A DNA stretch of 64,000 bases, taken from assembly GCA_034376725.1 (NCBI GenBank), contig JAXMJH010000086.1:1-64000 (forward strand), written 5' to 3'. Each line of letters opens with the position of its first letter. Position 1 is the stretch's first letter. Position numbers and translations under genes: made by a program. Shown here piece after piece: positions 32,022-41,085 of this stretch. Source of the stretch: UBA11164 sp034376725. GTDB lineage: Bacteria > Pseudomonadota > Gammaproteobacteria > Xanthomonadales > Xanthomonadaceae. The notes below the pieces were generated by a model that was not told the DNA's origin, did no database searches, and saw only the letters and a list, made by a program, of their open reading frames with translations.

Positions 32022-34397
32022 ATGAAATTTCCTGAGAGCTGGCTGCGTGCGCACGTCGGCATCGATGCATCGCGCGACGAGCTTGCGGCGCGGCTGACCG
32101 CGATCGGCCTTGAAGTCGAAGCGATGACCGTACTGGGCGCGAGCCTGGACGGCATCGTGGTAGCCGAGATCATCGGCTGCCAGAGGCACCCGGATGCCGA
32201 CAAGCTCAACGTATGCACCGTCGACGCTGGCGGCGAACCGGTGCAGATCGTCTGCGGCGCGCCCAATGCCCGGGTGGGTTTGAAGGCGCCGCTGGCGCGC
32301 ATCGGCGCGGAGTTGCCCGGCGGTCTGCGGATCGAGGCGGCCACCCTGCGCGGCGTGGCGTCCAGCGGCATGCTTTGCTCGGCGCGCGAATTGGGCATCG
32401 ACACCGATGCCTCCGGATTGCTCGAACTGCCGGCCGATGCGCCGGTCGGGCACGCGCTGGCCGAGTATCTGGGATTGCCCGACGCCAGTATCGAACTCAA
32501 GCTCACGCCCAATCGCGCCGACTGTTTTTCGGTTCGCGGCATCGCTCATGATGTGGCGGCGGCGTTCGGAACCCAGGTTGCCGATTTCGCCATCGCGCCG
32601 GTGCCGGCGCACAGCGAACGGCGACTGGAAGTCCGGCTGGATGCCGGCGCGGACTGTCCCCGGTATTGCGGTCGCGTGATCGAGGATGTCGATGCGGGTG
32701 CGGCCACGCCGCTGTGGATGGCCGAGCGCCTGCGCCGGTCTGGCGTGCGTCCGGTCAGTTTTCTGGTCGATGTCACCCAATATGTGATGCTGGAGCTGGG
32801 TCAGCCGATGCACGCCTTCGATCTGGATCTGCTGAGCGGGCCGATCGGTGTGCGTCGTGCGCGGGCCGGTGAAGCACTGAAGCTTCTTGATGAGAGCGAA
32901 GTCGAGGTCGCCCTGAAGTTCCTGCTGATCACCGATGCCGATCGGCCGGTCGCGCTGGCCGGCATCATGGGCGGCTGGCAGACGCGGGTGACCTCTGCGA
33001 CGCGCAACGTGTTCCTCGAGAGCGCCCATTTTGCGCCGGACGCGATCATCGGCCGGGCACGTCGGCTGGGCATGCACACCGATGCCAGTCATCGTTTCGA
33101 GCGCGGCGTCGATCCGGCGCTGCCGGCTGTGGCGATCGAATACGCCACGAAACTGATACTCGACGTCGCCGGCGGCCGCGCTGGCCCGACCGTAGACACC
33201 AGCACTCAGGTCGCCGCCAGCGGTCCCGCCCCGGTGACGCTGCGTCGCGCAAGATTGAGCCGGGTACTGGGAATTACCGTGGCCGATGCCGAAGTGGAGC
33301 GAATCCTCAAGGCGCTCGGCATGCGCGTCGAGCCGGATGCGCTGGGATGGCGGGTGACCGCGCCCAGCGCCCGATTCGATATCGCCATCGAGGAAGACCT
33401 GATCGAAGAGGTGGTTCGCATTCACGGCTACGAGAAAGTACCGACCAGCCTGCCGACCGGTCAGATTCGTATCGCCATGCCCAGCGAAGCACGATTGGAA
33501 GAGGGTGAGTTGAGGCGCCAGATGATCGCGCGCGACTACCAGGAGGCGATCACCTTTGCGTTCGTCGAATCGGCATTGCTCACGACCTGGCAGATGGACA
33601 GCGACACCGTTGCGCTGGCCAATCCGCTGTCGGCCGAGTTGGCGGTGATGCGGCCTTCGCTGCTGCCTGGCCTGGTCGCCGCGCTGGCGCGCAACCGGCA
33701 TCGGCAGCAGGTCCGGGTCCGGCTGTTCGAACTGGGTCGAGTATTCAGTGCCGGGTCGGGAGCGACCGTCGAAAAGCGCCGGCTGGCGGGTGTGGCCTGC
33801 GGATTTGCGCGCGAGGAGCAATGGAGCGAACCGCGCCGCGAGGTCGATTTCCACGATATCAAGGCCGACTTGCACAGCGTATTGCGGCTGGGTGCCGACA
33901 TCGGGCGCTACAGCTACCGTCCGACCAGCCAGGCCTGGCTGCATCCTGGCCGCTCGGCGGATGTCATGCAGGGCGATCGCTGCGTCGGATGGATCGGGCA
34001 TTTGCACCCCCGGTTGGCGGGCGAACTCGACCTGGATGGCGAGATTTGTCTGTTCGAGGTCGACCTCGATGCCATCATCGAGCGCTCGGTCCCGACCGCG
34101 CACGCGCTGTCCCGGTTTCCCTCGATCCGCCGGGACATCGCGCTGGTGGTCTCCGAGCACGTCCAGTGGGCCGATCTGGAGGCAACCCTGCGGGCCGCAT
34201 TGGCTGACCGCCTGGCCGCCGTCAGGCTGTTTGACCGTTACACAGGTACCGGGCTCGAACCGGGAACAAAAAGTTTGGCTATAGGCTTGATTTTGCAGGA
34301 TGTATCGCGCACTCTTGAAGACCGCGACGCGGACCAGGCGGTGGCCTTGGCGCTACAGGCGCTGGCGCGCGATCACGGGGCACAGCTCAGGGGGTAA
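32022..34397 (+). CDS. pheT: phenylalanyl-tRNA synthetase beta subunit
   Basis: 791 residues. N-terminal tRNA-binding OB fold (about 40-150, HPDADKLNVCTVDAG, IVCGAPNAR), B3/B4 editing domain (about 210-380), B5 domain (about 400-475), class II-like core and C-terminal anticodon-binding FDX-ACB domain (HALSRFPSIRRDIALVV). It holds the proofreading site for mischarged Tyr-tRNA. ihfA follows after 3 nt. Confidence 0.98.
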   Translation: MKFPESWLRAHVGIDASRDELAARLTAIGLEVEAMTVLGASLDGIVVAEIIGCQRHPDADKLNVCTVDAGGEPVQIVCGAPNARVGLKAPLARIGAELPGGLRIEAATLRGVASSGMLCSARELGIDTDASGLLELPADAPVGHALAEYLGLPDASIELKLTPNRADCFSVRGIAHDVAAAFGTQVADFAIAPVPAHSERRLEVRLDAGADCPRYCGRVIEDVDAGAATPLWMAERLRRSGVRPVSFLVDVTQYVMLELGQPMHAFDLDLLSGPIGVRRARAGEALKLLDESEVEVALKFLLITDADRPVALAGIMGGWQTRVTSATRNVFLESAHFAPDAIIGRARRLGMHTDASHRFERGVDPALPAVAIEYATKLILDVAGGRAGPTVDTSTQVAASGPAPVTLRRARLSRVLGITVADAEVERILKALGMRVEPDALGWRVTAPSARFDIAIEEDLIEEVVRIHGYEKVPTSLPTGQIRIAMPSEARLEEGELRRQMIARDYQEAITFAFVESALLTTWQMDSDTVALANPLSAELAVMRPSLLPGLVAALARNRHRQQVRVRLFELGRVFSAGSGATVEKRRLAGVACGFAREEQWSEPRREVDFHDIKADLHSVLRLGADIGRYSYRPTSQAWLHPGRSADVMQGDRCVGWIGHLHPRLAGELDLDGEICLFEVDLDAIIERSVPTAHALSRFPSIRRDIALVVSEHVQWADLEATLRAALADRLAAVRLFDRYTGTGLEPGTKSLAIGLILQDVSRTLEDRDADQAVALALQALARDHGAQLRG

Positions 34398-34400
34398 TGC

Positions 34401-34700
34401 ATGGCACTGACCAAAGCGGAAATGGCGGAACAGCTCTTTGAGCAGGTTGGACTCAACAAGCGGGAGGCGAAGGAATTTGTCGACGCCTTCTTCGACTCGC
34501 TTCGTGATGCGCTGGAGAATGGCCAGCAGGTGAAATTGTCCGGGTTCGGAAACTTCGACCTGCGCCGCAAGAACCAGCGTCCGGGACGCAACCCCAAGAC
34601 CGGCGAGGAGATCCCCATCTCGGCGCGCACGGTGGTCACCTTCCGGGCCGGACAGAAGCTCAAGGAGCGGGTAGAGACCTATGCTGGATCCAGGAAGTAA
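34401..34700 (+). CDS. ihfA: integration host factor alpha subunit
   Basis: 99 residues, exact family size. DNABII fold starting MALTKAEMAEQLFEQ, with the DNA-intercalating arm GRNPKTGEEIPI and GNFDLRRKNQRPGRN. With IhfB it bends DNA for recombination, replication and sigma-54 promoters. Placed directly after pheT, as in most gammaproteobacteria; its 3' end overlaps the merR-like gene by 20 nt. Confidence 0.98.
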   Translation: MALTKAEMAEQLFEQVGLNKREAKEFVDAFFDSLRDALENGQQVKLSGFGNFDLRRKNQRPGRNPKTGEEIPISARTVVTFRAGQKLKERVETYAGSRK

Positions 34701-35037
34701 TCGCGAGCTGCCGCCGATTCCGGCCAAACGCTACTTCACCATCGGTGAGGTAAGTGAACTGTGCGACGTGAAGCCTCACGTGCTGCGCTACTGGGAAACC
34801 GAATTCCAGACCCTCAAGCCGGTCAAGCGCCGCGGCAATCGCCGGTATTATCAGCGTCACGACGTGCTGATGATCCGTCAGATCCGCTCGCTGCTGTACG
34901 AAGAGGGTTACACCATCGGCGGCGCCCGGCAGCGTATCGAGGGCCAGGTTGGGCGAAGCGAAGCCACGCTGTCCGCCCAGATCGTCCACGAAGTGCGCGT
35001 CGACCTCGAAGATGTGCTCGCACTGCTGAACCGCTGA
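34681..35037 (+). CDS. MerR family transcriptional regulator
   Basis: 118 residues. N-terminal winged helix FTIGEVSELCDVKPHVLRYWETEF (about residues 17-40), then RRGNRRYYQRHDVLMIRQIRSLLYEEGYTIGGARQRIEGQ. The C-terminal dimerisation helix is short and has no metal-binding cysteines, so the ligand is unknown. This gene is a conserved neighbour of ihfA and tRNA-Pro in several gammaproteobacteria. The 20-nt overlap with ihfA is in another frame and both proteins look intact. Confidence 0.93.
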   Translation: MLDPGSNRELPPIPAKRYFTIGEVSELCDVKPHVLRYWETEFQTLKPVKRRGNRRYYQRHDVLMIRQIRSLLYEEGYTIGGARQRIEGQVGRSEATLSAQIVHEVRVDLEDVLALLNR

Positions 35038-35059
35038 GCGCAAACAGTCGACATTCGCG

Positions 35060-35065
35060 TATACT
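35060..35065 (+). promoter_or_regulatory. TATACT -10 box of the tRNA-Pro gene
   Basis: TATACT (5 of 6) lies about 38 nt before the tRNA, followed by a G+C-rich discriminator (CTCGTCCCGCC) typical of stable-RNA promoters. A convincing -35 is not visible. Confidence 0.35.
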
Positions 35066-35100
35066 TCTCGTCCCGCCGGCACGCGCTGGCGGAACCGCAA

Positions 35101-35180
<80 letters not shown>

Positions 35181-35221
35181 TTTGCGATCGGATCGATTTC
35201 ATTCCTTACTTGGCCTCCCGT

Positions 35222-35240
35222 ATCCTGCACCCGGCAGGAT
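35222..35240 (+). terminator. hairpin downstream of tRNA-Pro
   Basis: ATCCTGC (35222-35228), loop ACCCG, GCAGGAT (35234-35240): perfect 7-bp stem 41 nt after the tRNA, without a good U-tract. A second stem, GCGGC/GCCGC (35325-35340), is followed by TTTTT at 35348. The remaining spacer to 35442 holds nothing else recognised. Confidence 0.45.
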
Positions 35241-35442
35241 CGGTAAATGCTGGGTGCGGCTTCGGTTGCATGCCGGCCGCTTGGTTGCAGGGTGTCTGCC
35301 GGTATCCCTTGCGAGATCTGCGTGGCGGCAGGCATGCCGCATGACGGTTTTTGCCTTCCGTCGCGGAATCGCATTGAATCTTGTTGCCGCGCCGCGGTCT
35401 GACGTGCCACGCGAAAACGCGTCTTGAATAGGGAGAGGAATC

Positions 35443-36423
35443 ATGTTGCTGAATGCACGGTTGTTCATTGCGGGTGCCCTGCTGGCGCTTACATTCGGCG
35501 TATCGGCGCAGTCGCGCAGTTGGGACACCGATATCATCCGCGACACCTTCGGCTTCGGGCCGGACAGCGCCAGCGACGTCCCATGGGAGGCGATCGAGCA
35601 GGGCTGTCCGCGTCGCGACTGCATCCCGGCCATCGACAGCCCGCAGTTCGTCTCCGCCGATGCCGCCAGGTTTCTCGATGACGATGATCTGGTGATGGGC
35701 ATATCGCGCGCTGGAATCAGTCGCGCTTACCCGACCCGCATCCTCAACTATCACGAAATCGTGAATGACCGCATTGGCGATCTGCCGGTGGCCGTTACCT
35801 GGTGTCCACTGTGCGGCTCGGGCCTGGCTTTCGAGCGCACGCTGGATGGCGAAGCGGTGGAATTCGGCGTGTCCGGCCTGCTGCACAACAGCGACCTGAT
35901 CATGTACGATCGAAACAGCGAGTCGCTCTGGCAGCAAATCAGCGGTACCGCCTTTGCCGGTCCGCGCAAGGGCCAGACGCTGACCGCCCTGCCGGTGAGC
36001 CTGACCACCTGGGCCGAGTGGCGTGCCGCGCATCCGGAAACCGAGGTGCTTCAGGTGCCCAGCGATGACCCGCGCTACGCGCAGAACGCGCCTTATGGTG
36101 ACTATGATCGCAGTCCGCGGCTGATCTTTCCGGTAGCGTCGCAAAACGCGCGTCTTCATCCAAAGGAAGTGGTGTATGGCGTCGAGATTGGCGATCAGTC
36201 GTTTGCGGTTACCGAGCGTGCGCTGCGTGCCCAGGCCGAAATCGAGACAACCGCTGGATCGACCCAGCTGCTCTGGAGACGAAGTGACAATGGAACGGTT
36301 TCAGTCGTTACTGCGGGTGGCGATGAGCTGGTCGCGCACCGGATGTTCTGGTTTGCGTGGTACACTTTTCATGTCGATACCGGGCTGTTCGACTTGCCGG
36401 GAAACGCCAAGCAGCGCCAGTAG
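35443..36423 (+). CDS. DUF3179 domain-containing exported protein
   Basis: 326 residues, ATG 35443 with GGGAGAGG upstream. Signal peptide MLLNARLFIAGALLALTFGVSAQS. The body matches DUF3179: AIDSPQFVSA, GISRAYPTRILNYHEIVND, VAVTWCPLCGSGLAFERTL and FGVSGLLHNSDLIMYDR, and SLWQQISG. The invariant TWCPLCGS cysteine pair suggests metal or redox function, but the family's activity is unknown. Likely monocistronic in the window; the next gene starts 151 nt later. Confidence 0.9.
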   Translation: MLLNARLFIAGALLALTFGVSAQSRSWDTDIIRDTFGFGPDSASDVPWEAIEQGCPRRDCIPAIDSPQFVSADAARFLDDDDLVMGISRAGISRAYPTRILNYHEIVNDRIGDLPVAVTWCPLCGSGLAFERTLDGEAVEFGVSGLLHNSDLIMYDRNSESLWQQISGTAFAGPRKGQTLTALPVSLTTWAEWRAAHPETEVLQVPSDDPRYAQNAPYGDYDRSPRLIFPVASQNARLHPKEVVYGVEIGDQSFAVTERALRAQAEIETTAGSTQLLWRRSDNGTVSVVTAGGDELVAHRMFWFAWYTFHVDTGLFDLPGNAKQRQ

Positions 36424-36574
36424 CGATTTTGCCGGTTTCGGTCTCTTGCCGCCGATTCGGTTTCGCACAGCAGCGAGCGTATGGCGGCGTGACCCGGCGA
36501 GGGCAGGCGGATTCGCCGGTCCTGCGCGTATCGACCGATTTGGTCGTAGATTGGTACTGGGGAGTTAATTGGGC

Positions 36575-38557
36575 GTGCCGATGTCAGTGACCGAGGCCAA
36601 GCCGGCAGCGAGCGCGCAGGTAGCCGCTGAACGGCCGCGAGGGCCTTCGAGGGTGGTCGGGTATTTCCGTCGTTACCGGCTGCGTACCATGCTGGCGACG
36701 GCCGGTGGCTTCGTTTTGGTCGTGCTGTTGGGCAGCGTTCTGCTGACCGGCCGTTCGCTGGACATGGGACGACGCGATATCGCGTTGATCGAGTTGGTTC
36801 GCGGGCTTGAGACCGTTTCCCAGCAGATCACCAGTGATGCGGAGCAGTATCTGCGCATCGCGCCCCGCGATTACCCCGACTACTATCGCGACACGCAGGT
36901 CTACTATCAGTCGCTGCGTCGGCAGCTCGAACGTATAGACGCAATCCGCGGCGAGCTTGCCACGCTCAGCCTGAACCTGGGTGGCGGCGCATTTGCCGGA
37001 CTGGTGGCCAGCGAGTCAGACCAGTTGCGGCGCAGCGTTGCTGCGTTCAATGCATTCTGGGAGGAGTACCGCTCCGGCCTCGACGAGCAGCTCGGGCCGG
37101 ATACCGACGAGCCGCGTCTGGAATGGGGCGCCAAGCATTTGCAGTTCTACGGCGCGCTTCTCGATCGTCAGGTTGGCGACGTATCGACTGCGTCCCATGA
37201 TTATGTCGATCAGCACTTTCAGTCGGGCAAGTGGATCAGCCAGTACGGCATGTTGTTTGGCTTTGCCCTGGCGGTTGGGCTGGTGGTGCTGCTGTTGCGG
37301 CTGATCGATCGTCGCATCCAGGTCACCCTGAACGGCTGCCAGCAAATCGCGTTGGGCCGATTCGGCGACCGGATCCCGGTGCACAGGGAGGACGAGCTGA
37401 CCGCCCTCGACGAGGCGGTCAACAAGATGTCAGGCCGGATCGGCGGCGTGCTGACCTTGCTCGATGGCGTCCAGCAGGGCGGCGATCTGGACTCGACGCT
37501 GGGTCAGCTGTGCATGGCGCTTTCGAAGCTGGACAAGGTCGACTGGCTGGCGCTCTACGAGATCGACCAGCTTCGATCGGCGGTCGAGTTGCGCGGGCAG
37601 TACCCGAAGCGATACGCGCTTCCGCACATCGACGCGGGAAGCCTGCCCTGGCAGCAGGAGCGCGCGCGCACTATTTCCCTGACGCCGGCCCCCGATCGCC
37701 CCGAGGACGAATTGGCCGGTGCTCTCTATCGCTACCGCTTCGCGTCGGCCATGTGGGTGATCATGCCGATGGAAGGCGAGCATTGCTTTGCGCTGTTGCT
37801 CGCCAGCCGCAGCGCAGATGCGCTGCAGAGCGATATCGCCGAGTTGCTCGGCAATGTGGCACCGATCATCGGCCATGGGCTGGACAAGACCTTGTTGGCC
37901 GAGCGCCTGCTGCTGGCCACGGTCAACGGTCTGAGCAAGCTGGCCGAGAGTCGGGATACCGAGACCGGAAACCACCTCGTTCGCATGAGCCAGTATTCGC
38001 GAATTCTCGCCGAGTCCTATGTGCTGTTCGGACCGCGTGGCGAGCCAGACTGGAACCCCGATGCCAGCGGTGAGTTCATCCGCGACGTGGTCCGGTTCGC
38101 GCCGATGCACGACATCGGAAAAGTGGGCGTCCCGGATTCGATTCTGCTCAAGCCGGGTCGGTTGAGTCAGGTCGAGCGAACCGAAATGAACATGCATCCG
38201 CTGATCGGCGGAGAAGTGCTGCGCGCCTGCGCCAAGCAACTGCCCGGCCGCGGCCTGTCGTTGTTCAAAGTGGCGATCGATATCGCCGAAGGCCATCACG
38301 AGAAGTACGACGGGACCGGATACCCCATGGCGCTGGCTGGCAAGGAAATTCCGCTTGCCGCGCGGATTGTGGCGATTGCCGATGTATTCGATGCCCTGAC
38401 CAGCAAGCGACCCTACAAGGAAGCCTGGTCGCCGGAGCAGGCGATGGAATACTTGCGGTTGCAGTCGGGCAAGCACTTCGATCCGGACCTGGTGGTGGCT
38501 TTCGAGACCGGGCTGCCGGCAATCATGCAGATCTACCGCGATCTCAGGCACATCTGA
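36575..38557 (+). CDS. membrane HD-GYP cyclic-di-GMP phosphodiesterase with periplasmic sensor
   Basis: 660 residues. The GTG at 36575 was chosen because GGGGAG ends 10 nt upstream; ATG 36581 and TTG 36569 are alternatives. TM1 (about residues 40-60, LATAGGFVLVVLLGSVLLT), a periplasmic helical sensor of about 170 residues, TM2 (GMLFGFALAVGLVVLLLRL), HAMP-like linker (INGCQQIALGRFGDRIPVHREDELTALD-like), a GAF-like region, then HD-GYP: GNHLVRMSQYSRILAES, MHDIGKVGVPDSILLKPG, and EGHHEKYDGTGYP. HD-GYP enzymes hydrolyse c-di-GMP, controlling motility and biofilm. Signal sensed unknown. Confidence 0.88.
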   Translation: MPMSVTEAKPAASAQVAAERPRGPSRVVGYFRRYRLRTMLATAGGFVLVVLLGSVLLTGRSLDMGRRDIALIELVRGLETVSQQITSDAEQYLRIAPRDYPDYYRDTQVYYQSLRRQLERIDAIRGELATLSLNLGGGAFAGLVASESDQLRRSVAAFNAFWEEYRSGLDEQLGPDTDEPRLEWGAKHLQFYGALLDRQVGDVSTASHDYVDQHFQSGKWISQYGMLFGFALAVGLVVLLLRLIDRRIQVTLNGCQQIALGRFGDRIPVHREDELTALDEAVNKMSGRIGGVLTLLDGVQQGGDLDSTLGQLCMALSKLDKVDWLALYEIDQLRSAVELRGQYPKRYALPHIDAGSLPWQQERARTISLTPAPDRPEDELAGALYRYRFASAMWVIMPMEGEHCFALLLASRSADALQSDIAELLGNVAPIIGHGLDKTLLAERLLLATVNGLSKLAESRDTETGNHLVRMSQYSRILAESYVLFGPRGEPDWNPDASGEFIRDVVRFAPMHDIGKVGVPDSILLKPGRLSQVERTEMNMHPLIGGEVLRACAKQLPGRGLSLFKVAIDIAEGHHEKYDGTGYPMALAGKEIPLAARIVAIADVFDALTSKRPYKEAWSPEQAMEYLRLQSGKHFDPDLVVAFETGLPAIMQIYRDLRHI

Positions 38558-38655
38558 GCGAATCGGGCGATCAGGGCGCGATGAACCTCGCGCGTCGTCA
38601 TGCTGTCGAAACCGTCGGTATATCATCGACAACCTTGGCCGCAACAGGAAATGAC

Positions 38656-40122
38656 GTGACCTGGCCCATGCTGCGAAGCGCGGCTCGAAACCGATGGCGG
38701 CGATCCGGCACGCCCGGCCACCGCATTGCCGGGCTGATCTGCCTGTCGCTGATGCTGGCTGGCTGCGCTGGCCTGGAGCGCAAACCCGACCTGCAGCGGC
38801 TTTACGTGAGCAGTCAAAGCGCAGTCGATCAACCGCCGGTGATACTCATTCCGGGAATCATGGGCAGTCGCCTGATCGATGACCGGGAGGAAGAGCGCTG
38901 GGTGGGCTCCTGGTTCAAGACGATGTTTTCGAGCTACCGGGATCTGGTCCTGCCGATCGATCCCGAGACGCTCATGCCGCAGCCGAATCTGACCGTGGGC
39001 GGGCTGACCGATGAAGTATCGGGGCGCGACTACTACGCTTCGATCGCGCGGATCCTTCGTGACGCGGGTGGCTACCGTCTGGGACGGCCTGGCTTAGCCG
39101 CCGAGCCGGGTCAGCGCTACTACTATGAATTTGCCTACGACTGGCGGCTGGACAACGTGCAGACGGCGCGCCGACTGGACGAATTGATTTCCCAGATCCG
39201 CCAGGATCACGGGCGGCCCGATCTGAAGGTGGACATCATCGCTCACAGCATGGGCGGACTGGTGGCACGGTATTACCTACGTTACGGCACGGTCGATGTG
39301 TTGGACGACAACGAGTTTCCGGTGAACTACCACGGCGAGTCCCGGGTTCGCCGGGTCGCGCTGCTGGGCACGCCCAATCTGGGTTCGGTCGGCTCGCTGC
39401 ACGCGTTCATCGTCGGTCGGCGGGTCGCATTGGGTCGGGTGCCGCCCGATGTGCTGATGACATTCCCGAGCATGTACCAATTGTTTCCGCATCCGCTGCA
39501 CGACTGGATAATCACTGCCGAAGGCCGTGTGCTCGACCGGGATGTTTTCGATATCGGGATATGGCGCCGATTCCAGTGGTCGATCTTCGACGCTGGCGTG
39601 CGTGAGGCGATACTGGCCGATTTCGACGACCCGGCGCAGGGCGCGGCACATCTGTCGATGCTGGAGCGCTATTTTCACAAGCACATCGAACGGGCGCGGC
39701 GTTTCGTGTGGTCGCTGACCGTCCCGCTGGAGCGCGCGCCGTGGCGGATGATGACCTTCGGTGGCGACTGCGAGCTGACCGCCGCGCGGGTTCTGGTCGA
39801 GGAGGAGTCCGGCGATTCGGTCGTGCGCCTCAATCCCAAGCAGATCGCCAATCCGGTTTCTGGTGTCGATTACGACCGTCTGATGCTCGAACCGGGCGAT
39901 GGAACGGTTACCAAGGCCTCGCTGCTGGCCCGCGATTCGCTGGATCCGTTCGTGCCCCGGCATCGCTACATCTCCTTTCCGGCCAGCGGCTCGATGTTCC
40001 TGTGCGAGCGTCACGATCGGTTGAGCTCAAACATCACCTTTCAGGACAACCTGCTTCAGTTTCTGCTCAATCGCGACAGTGGTCCGGAATTGGCGCCAGT
40101 CGCGCGCCAGACGCTAAACTGA
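38656..40122 (+). CDS. LCAT-like lipoprotein acyltransferase/lipase
   Basis: 488 residues. The GTG at 38656 has AGGA 6 nt upstream and gives a compact lipoprotein signal: basic RSAARNRWRRSG, hydrophobic LICLSLML, lipobox LAGC (Cys about 37). An ATG at 38581 is in frame but gives an overlong leader. The alpha/beta-hydrolase core resembles lecithin:cholesterol acyltransferase: PPVILIPGIMGSRL (oxyanion region), nucleophile IIAHSMGGLVARYYLRYG, and DGTVTKASLL with the acid, plus a later His (CERHDRL). It probably acts on lipids at the cell envelope; substrate unknown. Lies 98 nt after the HD-GYP gene. Confidence 0.82.
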   Translation: MTWPMLRSAARNRWRRSGTPGHRIAGLICLSLMLAGCAGLERKPDLQRLYVSSQSAVDQPPVILIPGIMGSRLIDDREEERWVGSWFKTMFSSYRDLVLPIDPETLMPQPNLTVGGLTDEVSGRDYYASIARILRDAGGYRLGRPGLAAEPGQRYYYEFAYDWRLDNVQTARRLDELISQIRQDHGRPDLKVDIIAHSMGGLVARYYLRYGTVDVLDDNEFPVNYHGESRVRRVALLGTPNLGSVGSLHAFIVGRRVALGRVPPDVLMTFPSMYQLFPHPLHDWIITAEGRVLDRDVFDIGIWRRFQWSIFDAGVREAILADFDDPAQGAAHLSMLERYFHKHIERARRFVWSLTVPLERAPWRMMTFGGDCELTAARVLVEEESGDSVVRLNPKQIANPVSGVDYDRLMLEPGDGTVTKASLLARDSLDPFVPRHRYISFPASGSMFLCERHDRLSSNITFQDNLLQFLLNRDSGPELAPVARQTLN

Positions 40123-40152
40123 GCGCCGCTTCCGAAGCTAGGCTCCGTCCCG

Positions 40153-41085
40153 ATGTACCCGCGAATCGAACCCTTTGCGCACGGGACGCTGGCCGTCGAC
40201 CGTCGGCATTCCCTGTACTACGAGCAGTGCGGAAACCCCCGGGGCAAGCCGGTGGTGATTGTCCACGGCGGACCGGGCGGCGGGTGCAACGCGCGGATGC
40301 GCTGCTTTCATGACCCCGAGGCCTACCGCATCATCCTGTTCGATCAACGCGGCGCCGGACGATCCACGCCGCATGCCGATCTGGTCGACAACACCACAGG
40401 GCACCTGATCGCCGACATGGAACTGCTGCGCGAGACGCTGGGCATCGAGCGTTGGCAGGTGTTCGGTGGTTCCTGGGGCTCGACGCTTGCGTTGGCGTAT
40501 GCGCAGCGTCACCCCGAGCGGGTCTCCGAGCTGGTGTTGCGTGGCATCTTCATGCTGCGCCGCTGGGAGCTGGAGTGGTTCTATCAGGAGGGCGCGTCGA
40601 ATCTGTTCCCGGATGCCTGGCAACAGTTCATCTCGGTCATTCCCGAAGTGGAGCGCTGCGACCTGATTTCGGCGTTCCATCGGCGGCTGACCGGCGATGA
40701 CGAATCTGTCCGACTGGCCGCTGCCCGCGCCTGGTCGGTCTGGGAGGGCGCGACCAGTTACCTGCATCCGGATCCCGATTTCACGGCCTCCCACGCCGAG
40801 GCGCGATTCGCGCTGGCGTTCGCCCGGATCGAAAGCCATTACTTCGTCAACGGCGGATTCTTCGAAGTGGAAGGTCAACTGCTGCGCGATGCCCACCGCA
40901 TCGCCGAAATTCCGGGAACCATCGTCCATGGCCGCTATGACGTGGTTTGTCCGGTGCGCAACGCCTGGGAACTGCATGCCGCGTGGCCGCGCTCGCAGCT
41001 GGTGATCTGCCCAGGATCCGGGCACTCCGGATTCGAACCGGAAATCGCGCAGGCGCTGGTCAGGGCGACCGACGGCTATCGTTGA
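40153..41085 (+). CDS. pip: proline iminopeptidase
   Basis: 310 residues, typical for S33 peptidases. It removes N-terminal proline from peptides in the cytoplasm (no signal). Motifs: VIVHGGPGGGCNARM oxyanion loop (about 34-48), FDQRGAGRSTPHA, nucleophile elbow VFGGSWGSTLALAYAQ (Ser near 113), acid in HGRYDVVCPVRNAWEL, and His in CPGSGHSGFEPE. Cap-domain Glu residues that bind the substrate amino group (LRGIFMLRRWELEW) are present. Its 3' end overlaps the convergent tilS by 10 nt. Confidence 0.95.
   Translation: MYPRIEPFAHGTLAVDRRHSLYYEQCGNPRGKPVVIVHGGPGGGCNARMRCFHDPEAYRIILFDQRGAGRSTPHADLVDNTTGHLIADMELLRETLGIERWQVFGGSWGSTLALAYAQRHPERVSELVLRGIFMLRRWELEWFYQEGASNLFPDAWQQFISVIPEVERCDLISAFHRRLTGDDESVRLAAARAWSVWEGATSYLHPDPDFTASHAEARFALAFARIESHYFVNGGFFEVEGQLLRDAHRIAEIPGTIVHGRYDVVCPVRNAWELHAAWPRSQLVICPGSGHSGFEPEIAQALVRATDGYR

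Noticed and set aside
34681..34700. Overlap of ihfA and merR read as a frameshift
   Set aside because: Both proteins are full length with complete domains; the overlap is in different frames and is normal for coupled genes.
41076..41085. pip-tilS overlap as an assembly error
   Set aside because: The overlap is convergent and only 10 bp, and both C-termini look normal for their families.
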